This document shows positions 23,596-33,468 of a stretch of DNA of 64,000 nt, in pieces; the stretch's first letter is position 1, and each line of letters starts with the position of its first letter. Made by a program: the position numbers and the translations under genes. Location: the NCBI RefSeq assembly GCF_037975245.1, contig NC_092567.1:12339376-12403375 (forward strand), in the 5' to 3' direction. The stretch is from Apostichopus japonicus. Taxonomy: Eukaryota > Echinodermata > Holothuroidea > Aspidochirotida > Stichopodidae. The notes below the pieces were generated by a model. The model was not told the DNA's origin, did not search any database, and was given only the letters and a program-made list of their open reading frames with translations.

Positions 23596-23865
23596 TGTTG
23601 CTTCATACCTTGCAAGGAACTGTCACGGAATGAAGAGAAAGGGAGCTGTCACTGAGTTCTTTGGTATAACTTGATCTGTCATAATATATAATGAGTGTAT
23701 ATCATAATTGTAATTAATTAATCATAAAGGTGTTGCTTCATACCTTGCAAGGAACTGTCACGGAATGAAGAGAAAGGGAGCTGTCACTGAGTTCTTTGGT
23801 ATAACTTGATCTGTCATAATATATAATGAGTGTATATCATAATTGTAATTAATTAATCATAATCA
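23596..23865. repeat. 135-bp perfect-looking tandem duplication
   Basis: The segment beginning TGTTGCTTCATACCTTGC at 23596 is repeated from 23731 without a difference that I could see, so it is recent. Its GGAGCTGTCACTGAG words link it to the hairpin array that follows. Confidence 0.9.
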
Positions 23866-24385
23866 GGGAGCTGTTACATATAGAGCTCCCTGCTATAATT
23901 AGAGAGCTGTCACTGAGAAGAGCTCCCTGCTGTAATTAGGAAGCTGTCACTGAGAATAGCTCCCTGCTATAATAAGTGAGTTGTCCCTGGGAAGAGCTAC
24001 CTGCTATAATTGAGGAGCTGTTACATATAGAGCTCCCTGGTATAATTAGGGAGCTGTTACATATAGAGCTCCCTGCTATAATTAGGGAGCTGTCACTGAG
24101 AATAGATCCCTTCTATAATTAGGAAGCTGTTACTGAGAAGAGCTCCCTGCTATAATTAGGGAGTTGTCCCTGGGAAGAGCTACCTGCTATAATTGAGGAG
24201 CTGTTACATATAGAGCTTCCTAGTATAATGAGGGAGCTGTTACATATAGAGCTTTCTGCTATAATTTGGGAGCTTACTTTGAGATATCTCCCTGCTATAA
24301 TTAGGGAGCTGTTGCATATTGAGCTCCGTACTGTAATTAGACATCTGTCTTCGAGAGAGAACCTTGTTATAATTAGGGAGCCCCC
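23866..24385. repeat. Hairpin minisatellite array 2, 36-37-bp unit
   Basis: About 14 units of AGCTCCCTGCTATAATTAGG then GAGCTGT. Successive AGCTCCC words at 23884, 23921, 23958, 23995, 24031 and 24067 give a 36-37-bp period. Every unit is a short palindrome (CTCCCT ... AGGGAG). It is better preserved than array 1 at 8290-8890. Confidence 0.9.
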
Positions 24386-24840
24386 TCGTTATTACAGAGC
24401 AAAATGAACGAATGCTACACATTTCATGTACGATACTTCCTCAGCCCTAACTTAGGCCTCAAATCTACAAGTCATTCACTTTCTTTGAAATGAGCGTATA
24501 AAATGGAGATGGGAGACGTTGGGGAGGGGGGGGGTGTGAAAAGGTGAAAGATGAAGTTTCACTAATCTAGGCATGTCTTCGTATGCAAGCTTCATTTTCA
24601 TCATGAGACTATATCCCCGCTGTTCGCGAGTCAGGAGAGGAATTAAAATAAATCGAGGCAGATAAAGGTGCTCATTTATACATTGTGTACCTCTGTGTCA
24701 TGTTCAGACCAAGTTATGAAATATTACATATCATAACCAACACCTCAATCGTGTCTAAGCACTTAATTATATAAATGTAATACTCCATTCTCTCATATCA
24801 AATCCGCCAACTTCTTGTCTAATTTCAACATTCCTGGTGG
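24386..24840. other. Non-coding, nothing recognised
   Basis: AT-rich spacer with one G-run near 24522. No gene or element end. Confidence 0.35.
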
Positions 24841-24845
24841 ACAAA

Positions 24846-25658
24846 TATGGAACGCGAAAAGGGAAACCATATTTCGTTGTCTAAACTAAGTTTGTTGCTG
24901 TCTAAACTAAAGTTGTTGCTGCTGTTTTATCACGTTGTTGCTCAAACTTACGTTGTTGTCTAAACTTACGTTGTTGTCTTAACTTACGTTGTTGTCTAAA
25001 CTTACGTTGTTGTCTAAACTTTCGTTGCTGCCTAAACTTACGTTTTTGCCTAAACTTACGTTGCTGCCTAAACTTACGTTGTTGTCTAAACCTACGTTGT
25101 CGTCTGAAGTTGGTTCCGTTGTCTACTTACGTTATTGCCCAATCACGTGAAATAAAAATATGGGTTATTCGCGCGAAATTCAACTTGCGCTGTATATACA
25201 TACACGTCGTTAATTTGCTGACCAATTACGAAATAGTCAGTAAGATTGACATGTATCCCAACCCAATTACAAACCGGTAAACGCTCTCCACCATGCTACT
25301 TACATGAGCTGACCCCGCCCACTTTGCTCCTCTAGGAACTTCCCGTATATGCGAAGAACAAAGGCGGCCTTGTCCACGGGACTGTTTTCCTAAACCCAGG
25401 CAGCAAGAACCAACCCCCTGCGTATAGTAATCATATGAAGCCCACGTGGTAAAGCAATTGTTGAACAGCGCCGATGTCAACAACGTAAACGCGAAAAGGG
25501 CAAACTGATTTCGTTGTCTAATCTAAGTTTGTTGTTGCCTAAACTAAAATTGTTGCTGCTGTTTCACCATGCTGTTGCTCAAACTCACGTTGTCTAAAAT
25601 TCCGTTGTCTAAACTTACGTCGTTGTCTAAACTTAGTTTGCCCTTTTCGCGTTCCATA
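24846..25658. mobile_element. Non-autonomous DNA element with minisatellite arms
   Basis: TATGGAACGCGAAAAGGG at the left is repeated inverted at the right (CCCTTTTCGCGTTCCATA). GACAAA flanks both sides (24840-24845 and 25659-25664, with a seventh base T shared if the end is shifted by one). Inside, a 17-18-bp minisatellite (TTGTCTAAACTTACG) occurs in two same-orientation blocks, 24885-25130 and 25510-25645, each preceded by ACGCGAAAAGGG, so a module of about 230 bp is duplicated around a unique 370-bp middle. The frame on the minus strand there has no motif. Confidence 0.8.
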
Positions 25659-25742
25659 GACAAATGCATTAAAATCCCCACTCCCACCCCCGAACGCTAC
25701 TAACCGATATAGTGGCGGGTGGTAACACCGGATTGTTACTAG

Positions 25743-26220
25743 CAGGCGCGTATCCAGGGAGGGGGCGTTGGGGGCGCGCGCCCCCCGGGTAAGAAAAGGA
25801 GGAGAGAAAAAAGGAGAAGAAAAAGGAAAAAAGAGGGGCAAAAAGAGGAGGAGAAGAGGAAGGAAGGGAAAAGAAAAAGAAGAAAGGGAGAAAAAGGAGA
25901 AAAAGAGGGAGTAGAAGAAAAACGCCAAGACACCGGGAAGAGAAAGAGGAACAGTGACATCATTACAGCGCTGGTCCCTATTATATACACAGGGTAGCCA
26001 GTGACGGATCAAGGATTTCGGAAGGGGCGTTTGCCTCACCCTACCCCTTACACCGACAACTCCATTTTTGACGTTTCCATTTTTCCTCTCTCACTCATGA
26101 TCTATATACTATATATGGTCTATCATAAGGCGTGTGTGTGTATATACGCCTTAAACAATTGTAGAATTGTGCTATGAAACCAACTGTGGCTGGTCTCGAA
26201 CTCGACCGTGTCGTCGGGGA
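25743..26220. other. hAT-like starts and a polypurine tract
   Basis: CAGGCGCGTATCCAGGG at 25743 and CAGTGACGGATCAAGG at 25999 look like left ends of hAT-type elements, but no paired right ends with matching duplications were found. The region is otherwise the purine tract and non-coding sequence. Confidence 0.4.
25790..25922 (+). repeat. Polypurine tract, ~130 bases
   Basis: Almost pure A/G over about 130 bases with AAAAGGAGGAG-like words. The minus-strand open frame rich in Phe, Ser, Leu and Pro across it is a composition artefact. Such tracts can form triplex DNA. Confidence 0.9.
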
Positions 26221-26224
26221 ACAT

Positions 26225-26452
26225 GACGCATTTCGGGAAGGGGGCGACCGCCCCCCCCCACTCTTCAGCATATTTTTTTTATGATATCGCCAGTAATTTC
26301 AAAATAGAAAGTGCTTAGATGCAACTTACAAGGCCTGGGAAGTGTCGTTTCCAGCGATCTGGGAGGCATTTTCGGCCAAAATTTACTTGAACGCTACGCT
26401 TAGATAATTTGCCTACAGGCTTCGCCCCTCCCTTGGCAAATTCCTCGCTACG
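26225..26452 (-). mobile_element. hAT-like MITE, family C, copy 1
   Basis: This is the reverse of 56286-56575: a GGCGACC/C-run end, a segment with ATCGCCAGTAATTTC, module A (26336-26407) and the end GGCAAATTCCTCGCTACGCG. Part of module A is deleted. No target duplication was identified. Confidence 0.7.
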
Positions 26453-26559
26453 CGCGTGTTCGAATTTGTAAAGCAACCACAGCAGATATCACATCATATC
26501 AGTGAGCATGAAAATGGAGTTCCAGGATAAACAGCCTCAAAACTGTCCGACTTGCCCGA

Positions 26560-26846
26560 AATAATAATCAAAAGTTTTTGCGCGCTCTGCGCGCGTTCAA
26601 CATGTTATGGTCAATATCATATAAACAAGCATCGGTTATTTACCCTACATCGCATACCATCGTGTACCGTACGGTCCGTGAAAGTTGCGCAGTGTACCGC
26701 GGGATGCTAATGTAAACAACGAAATGTCTTATGTTGATGGAGAAAAAGGCATGGAGGTCCAATTATGTCAAAACACTCTTTTACATTAGAAATGGCGAAT
26801 TAGGGGCTGCAGCCCCCCCCCCCCCCCCGACTCCTACGCCTAGGTG
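26560..26846 (+). mobile_element. Diverged relative of the 59272-59640 element
   Basis: TTGCCCGAAA ... GCGCGCGTTCAACATGTT and the following words match the body of 59272-59640, and the C-run end GACTCCTACGCCTAGG matches its right end (CCTCCTACACCTATG). The left end is not clear. Confidence 0.65.
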
Positions 26847-26983
26847 TGTAGTGTTCGGTTTCGGAAATATCTGCTATTTTTTTCATTTCCCTCAACCAAG
26901 TTTTGTAATAGCAGTTATAAGAGGTTTTAACATGGACGGCGATCCGTACTTCCGAGTGGGGGGATATGACCTTGTTGACTATC

Positions 26984-27062
26984 AGAGCCGTATATAGAGA
27001 GAGTTTGGCCAACTGGCGATTTGTGACGTCACACGCAAACCATGGGCATCAAAATAGGTCCA
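26984..27062 (+). repeat. Dispersed repeat G, copy 1
   Basis: CAGAGCCGTATATAGAGAGA followed by GTTTGGCCAAC, and after a variable middle AAAATAGGTCCA(G/C)TTG, occur here and inverted at 38763-38862. Both borders are conserved while the middle differs. The nature of the repeat is unknown. Confidence 0.65.
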
Positions 27063-27489
27063 GTTGTCGTTACCAGTTGCGCGAAACACGAAAAACACCA
27101 CACACAATATATAGCAGCTTTGCACACTGTGCTCGTTGCGAACAAACGAAGCGACTCAGAATGTCAGATTTTGACAGGCATACGAGGAACAAAATGGATA
27201 TCAGGTAATGAATTAGAGTATGCGTTAGTTAATGACATTTACGTTTACCTTCACACCTGAAATGCACAGAAAACTAGCTGAAAACCTGTCATTACACTTG
27301 TTTTATTTTACGCCTCATACTACTAGTCCTACTTTAGTCATACAAACGAAAAGCACACATCACAGTCCTGGCTAGGCTAGATTACAGACGCACAACTATA
27401 GCATCAGGCCTACATTAATAGATCCTTCAATTAAATAAAGTAGGCCTACACATAAAATGACAATTTATGCTTCACTGATCTTTTCAGGT
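27063..27489. other. Non-coding; weak exon candidate
   Basis: An ATG at 27160 starts a 15-codon frame ending at a fair splice donor (CAG/GTAATG near 27205). It has no supporting partner exon, so it is not called a gene. Confidence 0.3.
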
Positions 27490-27805
27490 TTGCCAAAAGT
27501 AGTTGTACCAGAGGTCATTGTATTAAACTCCAGAAGTTACATAGTAGGATTAATATTCGGCATAACTTTTTCTCTAAAGTCTAATACAACTTATACAAGG
27601 GTTGTGAATGGATGGAATGGTTTGCCTGAGAAGGTTGAATTGCAAGTAGTGTGAATGGGTTTAAGAATACTTTGGATGAGTACATTAAGCATTGTAATTG
27701 GGTATGACATTTGTTGTCCTCGGTTTTATTCCTCTCGTATAGCCTTAGGGTCCTTAATGGGGACTTGAATGTCTCTCCTGGTCTTTTTTTCTATTAAACT
27801 AAACT
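27490..27805 (+). pseudogene. LINE retrotransposon 3' end, broken reverse transcriptase tail
   Basis: The frame ending at 27654 contains TRVVNGWNGLPEKV, the signature at the very end of the ORF2 reverse transcriptase of CR1/L2/jockey-type LINEs (RVVNxWNxLPxxV). The usual continuation, VNGFKNTLDEY, is present from about 27655 but in another frame, so a single frameshift breaks it. About 100 bases of 3' tail follow, ending near TTCTATTAAACTAAAC. Only the last ~70 codons survive; this is a typical 5'-truncated dead copy. Confidence 0.7.
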
Positions 27806-27809
27806 ATAT

Positions 27810-29277
27810 ACTTGAGTGTAGGAGTTAGCAATAGTTGGGAGTCTGTGGGCAAACCTAAGACTGATATTGTGGTGTTAATTTCTCAGGAATGTAGTACTAT
27901 GCTATAGTAGGTGCAACAGATTGAATGGGTCTGTCGAGAAAAAAAAAACCTGCAACAACTGAATACTGGTGTATGTTGTAGCTTATGTATTTTCCATTAA
28001 CATATATACTATACGGTCATGTCCTTAATAAGGTTTCATGGATCACACTGACATAGTGTGCCTACTTGTCAGTGTTGTCAACTGAGCACAGGGCTGATGA
28101 CATCATTCAGTTTGTTATTATGCAGACAGCAAATGGCCATAATGATAATTATTAATTGTTACTTATTCTTCATACTGCCCTTATTGGCCTTACCTGAACA
28201 GTGATGTATAAAAATGCAAGAAGTCGTTAAGCTTTCATTTAAGAATCGTTTCAGCCTGTCCTATTTCAAACATATGATTGGCAGGTTTCCACGTTACATA
28301 GCTTATCAAAATGGAGCTGTTCTGTAAAGCAAGAAAATCACACATATGCATGCATACAAACACACTTATATAACAATTTCTGAATATCTTTTCAGCTGCC
28401 CAAAGGTACTGGAATGCAAGCTCTGTTGGGTGAATTAAAAAACCCTCATTGTACTCTTTTATTATGGTCGACGTAGCTGGAACCAGCAATGATGGTGATG
28501 TGGATTTGACAGTACCTAGACAAGAATTCAATAGCTGCTTTGTGTTGAAGTGGGTTCAACTTGCTCAAGGCCATGACAGGATGATGACTAGACATCAGGA
28601 TGAATTATCTGTTGCAGAGCTCTATAAACCAGGCAGTTGTTAAAACATCCATTGGGTGACCCTCACAGTCTACCAGGCACTGCATCGCAGAAGCAAAATG
28701 AAGTGTTCATCTTATGAGAGTGGAATGGTATCAGTGTGGCCTCTGTCAATTTGGCTTCAAGTCTTTGTTTTCTTGAAAGCTGAGAAGATCTTTCAGTGGT
28801 TTCACACTGACCTCTGTACTTGACAATTCATGTGTATTTGCCAGCTCAGGAGGAAGCCAGATTTTAATTACATTAACCAATGCTGACTTTTTTTTGGACA
28901 TGTGGTACATCTGCAAGGAGGTGAAGGAAACAGTTGGAGTTGCATGGATGTGGAATCTTGTTGATAGTCTGGCAGTCTTATCCACAGATTATCCCAAAGC
29001 TTCTCCACATTGCCACATTCAGAACTTATTACATTGATAAACTTGAAAATTGCAGGAATCTAACGAAGCACCCATCAAGGGAATTTGTTTGTATAATTAT
29101 TGAAAGCTGTGACCTTCTGATGTGACAGACTAATGTGAAATAAAGGGCAGTAGATTACCTTGTAAATGAACCTTGTTATTGTTTGATTGTATCTAATGTT
29201 TGCAAAATTTTAAGTTGCATGCTACCAATTGAAACATAATTCTTTCTCTATTAATGGGATATAAATACTTCTCCTTA
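27810..29277. other. No gene recognised
   Basis: Unique-looking sequence. Frames near 28235-28985 on both strands are under 100 codons and have no known motif. Part could be an untranslated exon or a decayed pseudogene, but nothing supports a call. Confidence 0.35.
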
Positions 29278-29634
29278 AAGGGTGTGAAGACTCCCGCACA
29301 AAGAAACGTCTCATGCCGGTTATCTGACCTAGTTTCGAATGCGGTGTAACAGAAGTGTTAGACACCACCATTGATCCCAGAAAATACACACACAACTTGC
29401 TACCATCTGTAAATAGACATTAGTGTACAGTCCATACACACATCACGGTCAATACCCACAACACAGTGCACATAGCAGCGTGGACATCTCAGGTCTAGAT
29501 AAAAGATAACAAGGTATCAGGTTTCATTACTGTCTGCATTTTGTAGCGACACAAAAAAAACTTCACTTGCAAGCAACGGAAAGTAAACTTTTTCAGAGCG
29601 CGGCATGCGGTTTAGGGCGAGTCTTCAATACCTT
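29278..29634. mobile_element. Mariner-like MITE (357 bp)
   Basis: It starts AAGGGTGTGAAGACTCCC and ends GAGTCTTCAATACCTT, an imperfect inverted pair, and TA flanks both sides (29276-29277 and 29635-29636). TA duplication and a short non-coding body fit the Tc1/mariner superfamily. TA alone is weak evidence, so the superfamily is tentative. Confidence 0.65.
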
Positions 29635-29639
29635 TACAT

Positions 29640-31150
29640 ATACTACATCGGTTGTTGTCACTTGATCATTTGCTTGTGTGTGAGCTAAACAGCTTAAATA
29701 ATATGTAAAAAAATAATACAAACTTTCAAATTGCCAGATATTTACTTGCTCAAAATCATTAACCAATCATGATTTGTTGCTATCCTTGAGTCCATTATTC
29801 AGATGATGAGGCAGATTCCCTTCAACTCTCCATGATGAAGGTAAAACCTTATATCTTAACCAACTGCCATTGAGTGTCCATTTGAAAGTTTCAAACACAC
29901 AAGTGCATTGATTAAAACAAAGACTTTATTGCTGTGGTTGCAGGAACTGGATTTCAGTCTAGTAGTCACTCACCAGGTTCGTCTTTATCACAGTCTGCTA
30001 ACTGTGGCTTTTTATGTTAGGAGTTTTTCTTCAGAGCACATGTCACCTTTGATTTGTAAAAAAAGTCCTGAAATTCAGGGAGTTAAAATTTACTGTCTAA
30101 AGATAATTTAAAAAGATTTTTTTAACTTCAATTGTCAATGTGGGTGTCAATAAAGGGAATAAGGAGTTACTGATACAATGACTTTCTGGCATAAGTGCAT
30201 TTATAATGTGTTAAAACTTGAAAGGTGTATCATACTGCATCCCCCCCCCCCCCTCTTAATTTGCACTCCATTGGAATGCACAGACAGTTTTGCTTATTAA
30301 TGAAATACCAGTTAACACTAACTTTTCAAGTCTTCCTGTAAAACAGTCAAACGAAACCGTGCATTGCCTAAGCTAGGCCTACGCAATAGTTTGAACATTT
30401 CTTTATCAACATGTGGTGACAGGGCTCTTAAGATAATTCAGTGACCAAGACAAGAGTGTAGGGTAGTCTTTGCAATAAACATGACTAAGGCTAGGCTACC
30501 AGTACCATACTTAGCCTTGGCCTAGTGGTCTTTGAAACGTAGCCTAGGCCCCTGCTACTTTGATAAATGATAGTTGACTGCATCCAAATTAAATCAAGGC
30601 CTAGGCTATAATTTTGAAGAAGAACAAATTAGGCTGAATTCATGTTAGCCTAAAAAGGCTAGGCCAATGCTGACAATTAACACAAACCAAGATCATTTAA
30701 CCATTTGGGCACTTGTTTATGGCATACTAAAAGGGTCTATATAATTAGGCCTGTATGTGTACACAGCCCACAAGTTGCCAATGAGTATACACCTAGCCTA
30801 ACTAGTTTAGGCCTAGGCTACTTTGTTTTCCTTAGGCCTAGTTTAATTGGGCCTTATACTGTGCCATATTATGTAATGTGCTATAACAGTTGTAGTAATA
30901 GCAAGAATGGTCCAGGTCTAACTAAGCCCAAGCTTAACTTATGCTTCAGGCTTAACTAAGGATTAGGGCCTAGAGGCTAGCCCACCCTTTTACATTAAAC
31001 ATACTTTTTTAGGCTAGGCATACAATAACTAGGAATTAGGATAACTATATGTGCGACTGAAACTGCCATGCCTATGATTAGGAGAGCTGGCATAATGATA
31101 TCGAATTTGCGGATCGTAAAACGAGAGAGAATTGCCATGAATGTAATTAC
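29640..31150. other. No gene; TAGGCCTA-rich stretch
   Basis: From about 30360 to 31025 the palindromic words TAGGCCTA, GGCCTAGG and relatives occur more than a dozen times. No coding exon is recognised. The short minus-strand frame at 30995-31192 has a hydrophobic run (IIMPALLIIGMAVSVAHIVI) and ends at the retrotransposon; see findings. Confidence 0.45.
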
Positions 31151-31154
31151 AGAA
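31151..31154. other. Target site duplication AGAA (left)
   Basis: AGAA precedes the TG of the 5' LTR and is repeated at 38457-38460 after the CA of the 3' LTR. Confidence 0.85.
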
Positions 31155-32459
31155 TGTAGTGCATCCCACAGGGAGCCATGTGTTGGTTGCACATCTGTCC
31201 CTTTCGGCGTTCGTTGCTGTACCCATTGTCACATTATCATTACAACGAACACGAAACAAATATTACGCTCTCTAGAAATGTAGAGTTTTATTGCTGAAGA
31301 TGTCGCTTTTTAAGAAGTAATTGAGGTAATTATATGTATATTATATTTAAGCTTTTGCTCATGTTAGTATAGGGAAGTATAAGTGAGTTTGTGACTCACA
31401 AATTGTATTTTAGTTTGTACAACGTGGACCTATTCTCAGCGTGGGTTAGCCTATCGTGATATTGTGTATTAGGCCTAGGTTTATTGTTTCGAGAATGCAT
31501 CACGATGGTATTCAAGTTCATTTTGAGTATTTTCAAGGGCTTAGTAAGTTCTGTACTCTTAAAAATATGTTATTATAAGTTCACATGTCTTGTTATTGTT
31601 GTATTCGAGGGAATCGTGTTATTCGTGTGTTTCATTGTCTAGGCTAAGCGTGCCTTACGGTGAATTACTAAGTGTGTATAAAGTATTTTCGTACTATATT
31701 CCGATAGAGCGCCCTCTCATAACAAACAAGATGGCTGCGCCCATGTTGTCGTTGAATTTATGTGTACGTAATAGGCGAGCCACCCAAGTGAGCTTGAGTA
31801 ACATTATCTAATTATTCATTAAGGTATTTTCTTTCTATATTCACCACTTTATGTGTTATCCAGCACTGATTAAGATTAAATTCACCTCTGTTGATATTGG
31901 TTTTGGACAAAATGTCTCTCGCTGCTGTGGTAACCACAATTAGTTGTTAAACGATGTATTCTGTAATAAGTTACACGTTCTGTGTACTGGGAACTGGTTG
32001 AGATGTAATTGACTAGATAAGTTGTGTTATTGTTTTATAAGTGTAATGCTCTGCCCATAAATGGACAGAGAGATTGTAAGGCAGACGTGCCGAGATTTAA
32101 ATGTCGCAATCTCATCATTATTACTATTATGTGTTAAGTCTAGTGGTGCTCCCAGTTCTACCCTTTTCATTGTAGCTATTCAGACAGTGTAGAAACCAGC
32201 CTAATTGGGTCACAGAGAGTAGAGTTAGTCTGGTACACAATTTTAAGTGACTTTATTTTTATGTTTTGTTTCTCTTTTTATTATCTTTCAGGAAAGTTAC
32301 CTGAAGGTGCTGCACCGTCCTTTTTTTGTTACGTAATCATATAATATAATCTCGACCATGCTATGTGAGAGAAGAAGTAATAAACCCCTCAGCCACCAGA
32401 ACAAGCGGTGGTAGAAATCAGCACTCTCTCCTGCCTATTTATTCCTGCGTATCCTCACA
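31155..32459 (+). repeat. 5' long terminal repeat
   Basis: It starts TGTAGTGCATCC and ends CCTCACA (TG...CA). It drives transcription of the element. AAGATGGCTGCG at 31728-31739 is close to the YY1 consensus, a TATA-like CTATATT lies near 31695, and AATAAA is at 32379-32384. The 73-codon frame in it starts at TTG and has no motif; it is repeated in the 3' LTR and is taken as spurious. Confidence 0.96.
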
Positions 32460-32461
32460 AA

Positions 32462-32479
32462 TGGTGTCAGAAGTGGGAT
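32462..32479 (+). promoter_or_regulatory. Primer binding site (tRNA-Leu)
   Basis: TGGTGTCAGAAGTGGGAT starts two bases after the LTR. It is complementary to the 3' end of animal tRNA-Leu (ATCCCACTTCTGACA plus CCA), which would prime minus-strand synthesis. Confidence 0.85.
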
Positions 32480-32526
32480 ACATGCAGAACAAATAAGGCA
32501 TCAACGAGATAAAGGGCGGTGGCAGT

Positions 32527-33468
32527 ATGTCGTCCAGGGCACTTAAGGACCTCCAGAAGCAGTTGGATGGGCTGGCGGCGGAACTGGCTAGAGCAAAGGT
32601 GGGAAAACCAGATGCGCAACCTAATACGGTATACGTTTTGCCCAGTGAAAGGAAGCTGCGTACTTTCACCGGGACCGATGGCCTGCCAGTGATGACCTTT
32701 GTGGAGGACATCCGTACAGCATTGAAGTTGAGAAGGTTGCAAGGGACCGATGCAACTGAATTTGTCATGACGTACCTAGCCGGAGCTGCCAGGCAAGAAA
32801 TTAGGCACCAGCCAGATAAAGTGTCCTCCGATGCAGATGCCATCCTCCGTACACTCTGTGAGACCTTTGGAGAACGGAGGAGTCAAGGTTCGGTGATGCG
32901 GGAAATCTGTAGTAGTGTGCAGAAAGATGGTGAAACTGTATCTGAGTTTGCTTTCAGATTGATGGCTCTCGCAGATGAATTTGCAAAGATCCCTGGCGCC
33001 CCCAAACCTGAAACTGCCATCAAAGAACAGTTTCGGGACGGATTGTTAGATGGAGTGCTGCGACGGGAGTTGAAGAGGCTCATGAAAGAAGATAAAGGAA
33101 TAACCTTCATTAAATTAAGAGACTGGGCACTTGATTTGGCGGAAGAGGAAAGCGATTTCGTACCGAGGCGTACTCGACGAGCAGCTGTTAATAGTACGGA
33201 AGCTGCTACTCACCAACTTTCTGCTGTGGTAGAGAAACTTGCCAGCACTGTCCAGACCCAGTCTGATATCATGGAAGCTATTAGGGTGCAGCAAGGAGAG
33301 ATCGTTTCACGACTAGAAAGATTAGAGAGAGAGGGTCAACGGTATAAAGGTAGGGGGCGGCCCAGACCTGACAGGAAAGACATAGAATGCAGACGTTGTC
33401 ACCAGATGGGGCATTATGCATCAGAATGCCAGAGCCCAACTCCAATTAATGTGCCATCGGGAAACTAA
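32527..33468 (+). CDS. gag: Gag polyprotein of the gypsy element
   Basis: It has 313 residues from an ATG 65 bases past the primer site. It forms the capsid of the virus-like particle and binds the element RNA. The middle (about 55-215) is an alpha-helical capsid-type domain with the retrotransposon-gag feel (QEIRHQPDK ... LRTLCETFG ... FRDGLLDGVLRREL). Residues about 235-285 form a likely coiled coil. A zinc knuckle CRRCHQMGHYASEC (CX2CX4HX4C) stands close to the end, so matrix-like and nucleocapsid parts are short. It stops at TAA 33466, immediately after the slippery heptamer, so most ribosomes end here and make Gag alone. No protease motif is present. Confidence 0.95.
   Translation: MSSRALKDLQKQLDGLAAELARAKVGKPDAQPNTVYVLPSERKLRTFTGTDGLPVMTFVEDIRTALKLRRLQGTDATEFVMTYLAGAARQEIRHQPDKVSSDADAILRTLCETFGERRSQGSVMREICSSVQKDGETVSEFAFRLMALADEFAKIPGAPKPETAIKEQFRDGLLDGVLRRELKRLMKEDKGITFIKLRDWALDLAEEESDFVPRRTRRAAVNSTEAATHQLSAVVEKLASTVQTQSDIMEAIRVQQGEIVSRLERLEREGQRYKGRGRPRPDRKDIECRRCHQMGHYASECQSPTPINVPSGN

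Noticed and set aside
23866-24385. CRISPR array
   Set aside because: The whole 36-37-bp unit repeats with no unique spacers between copies.
25539-26039. 166-codon minus-strand frame rich in Phe, Ser and Leu
   Set aside because: Product of the polypurine tract; no domain.
31590-31811. 73-codon frame in each LTR
   Set aside because: Starts at TTG; it is duplicated only because LTRs are duplicated; no motif.
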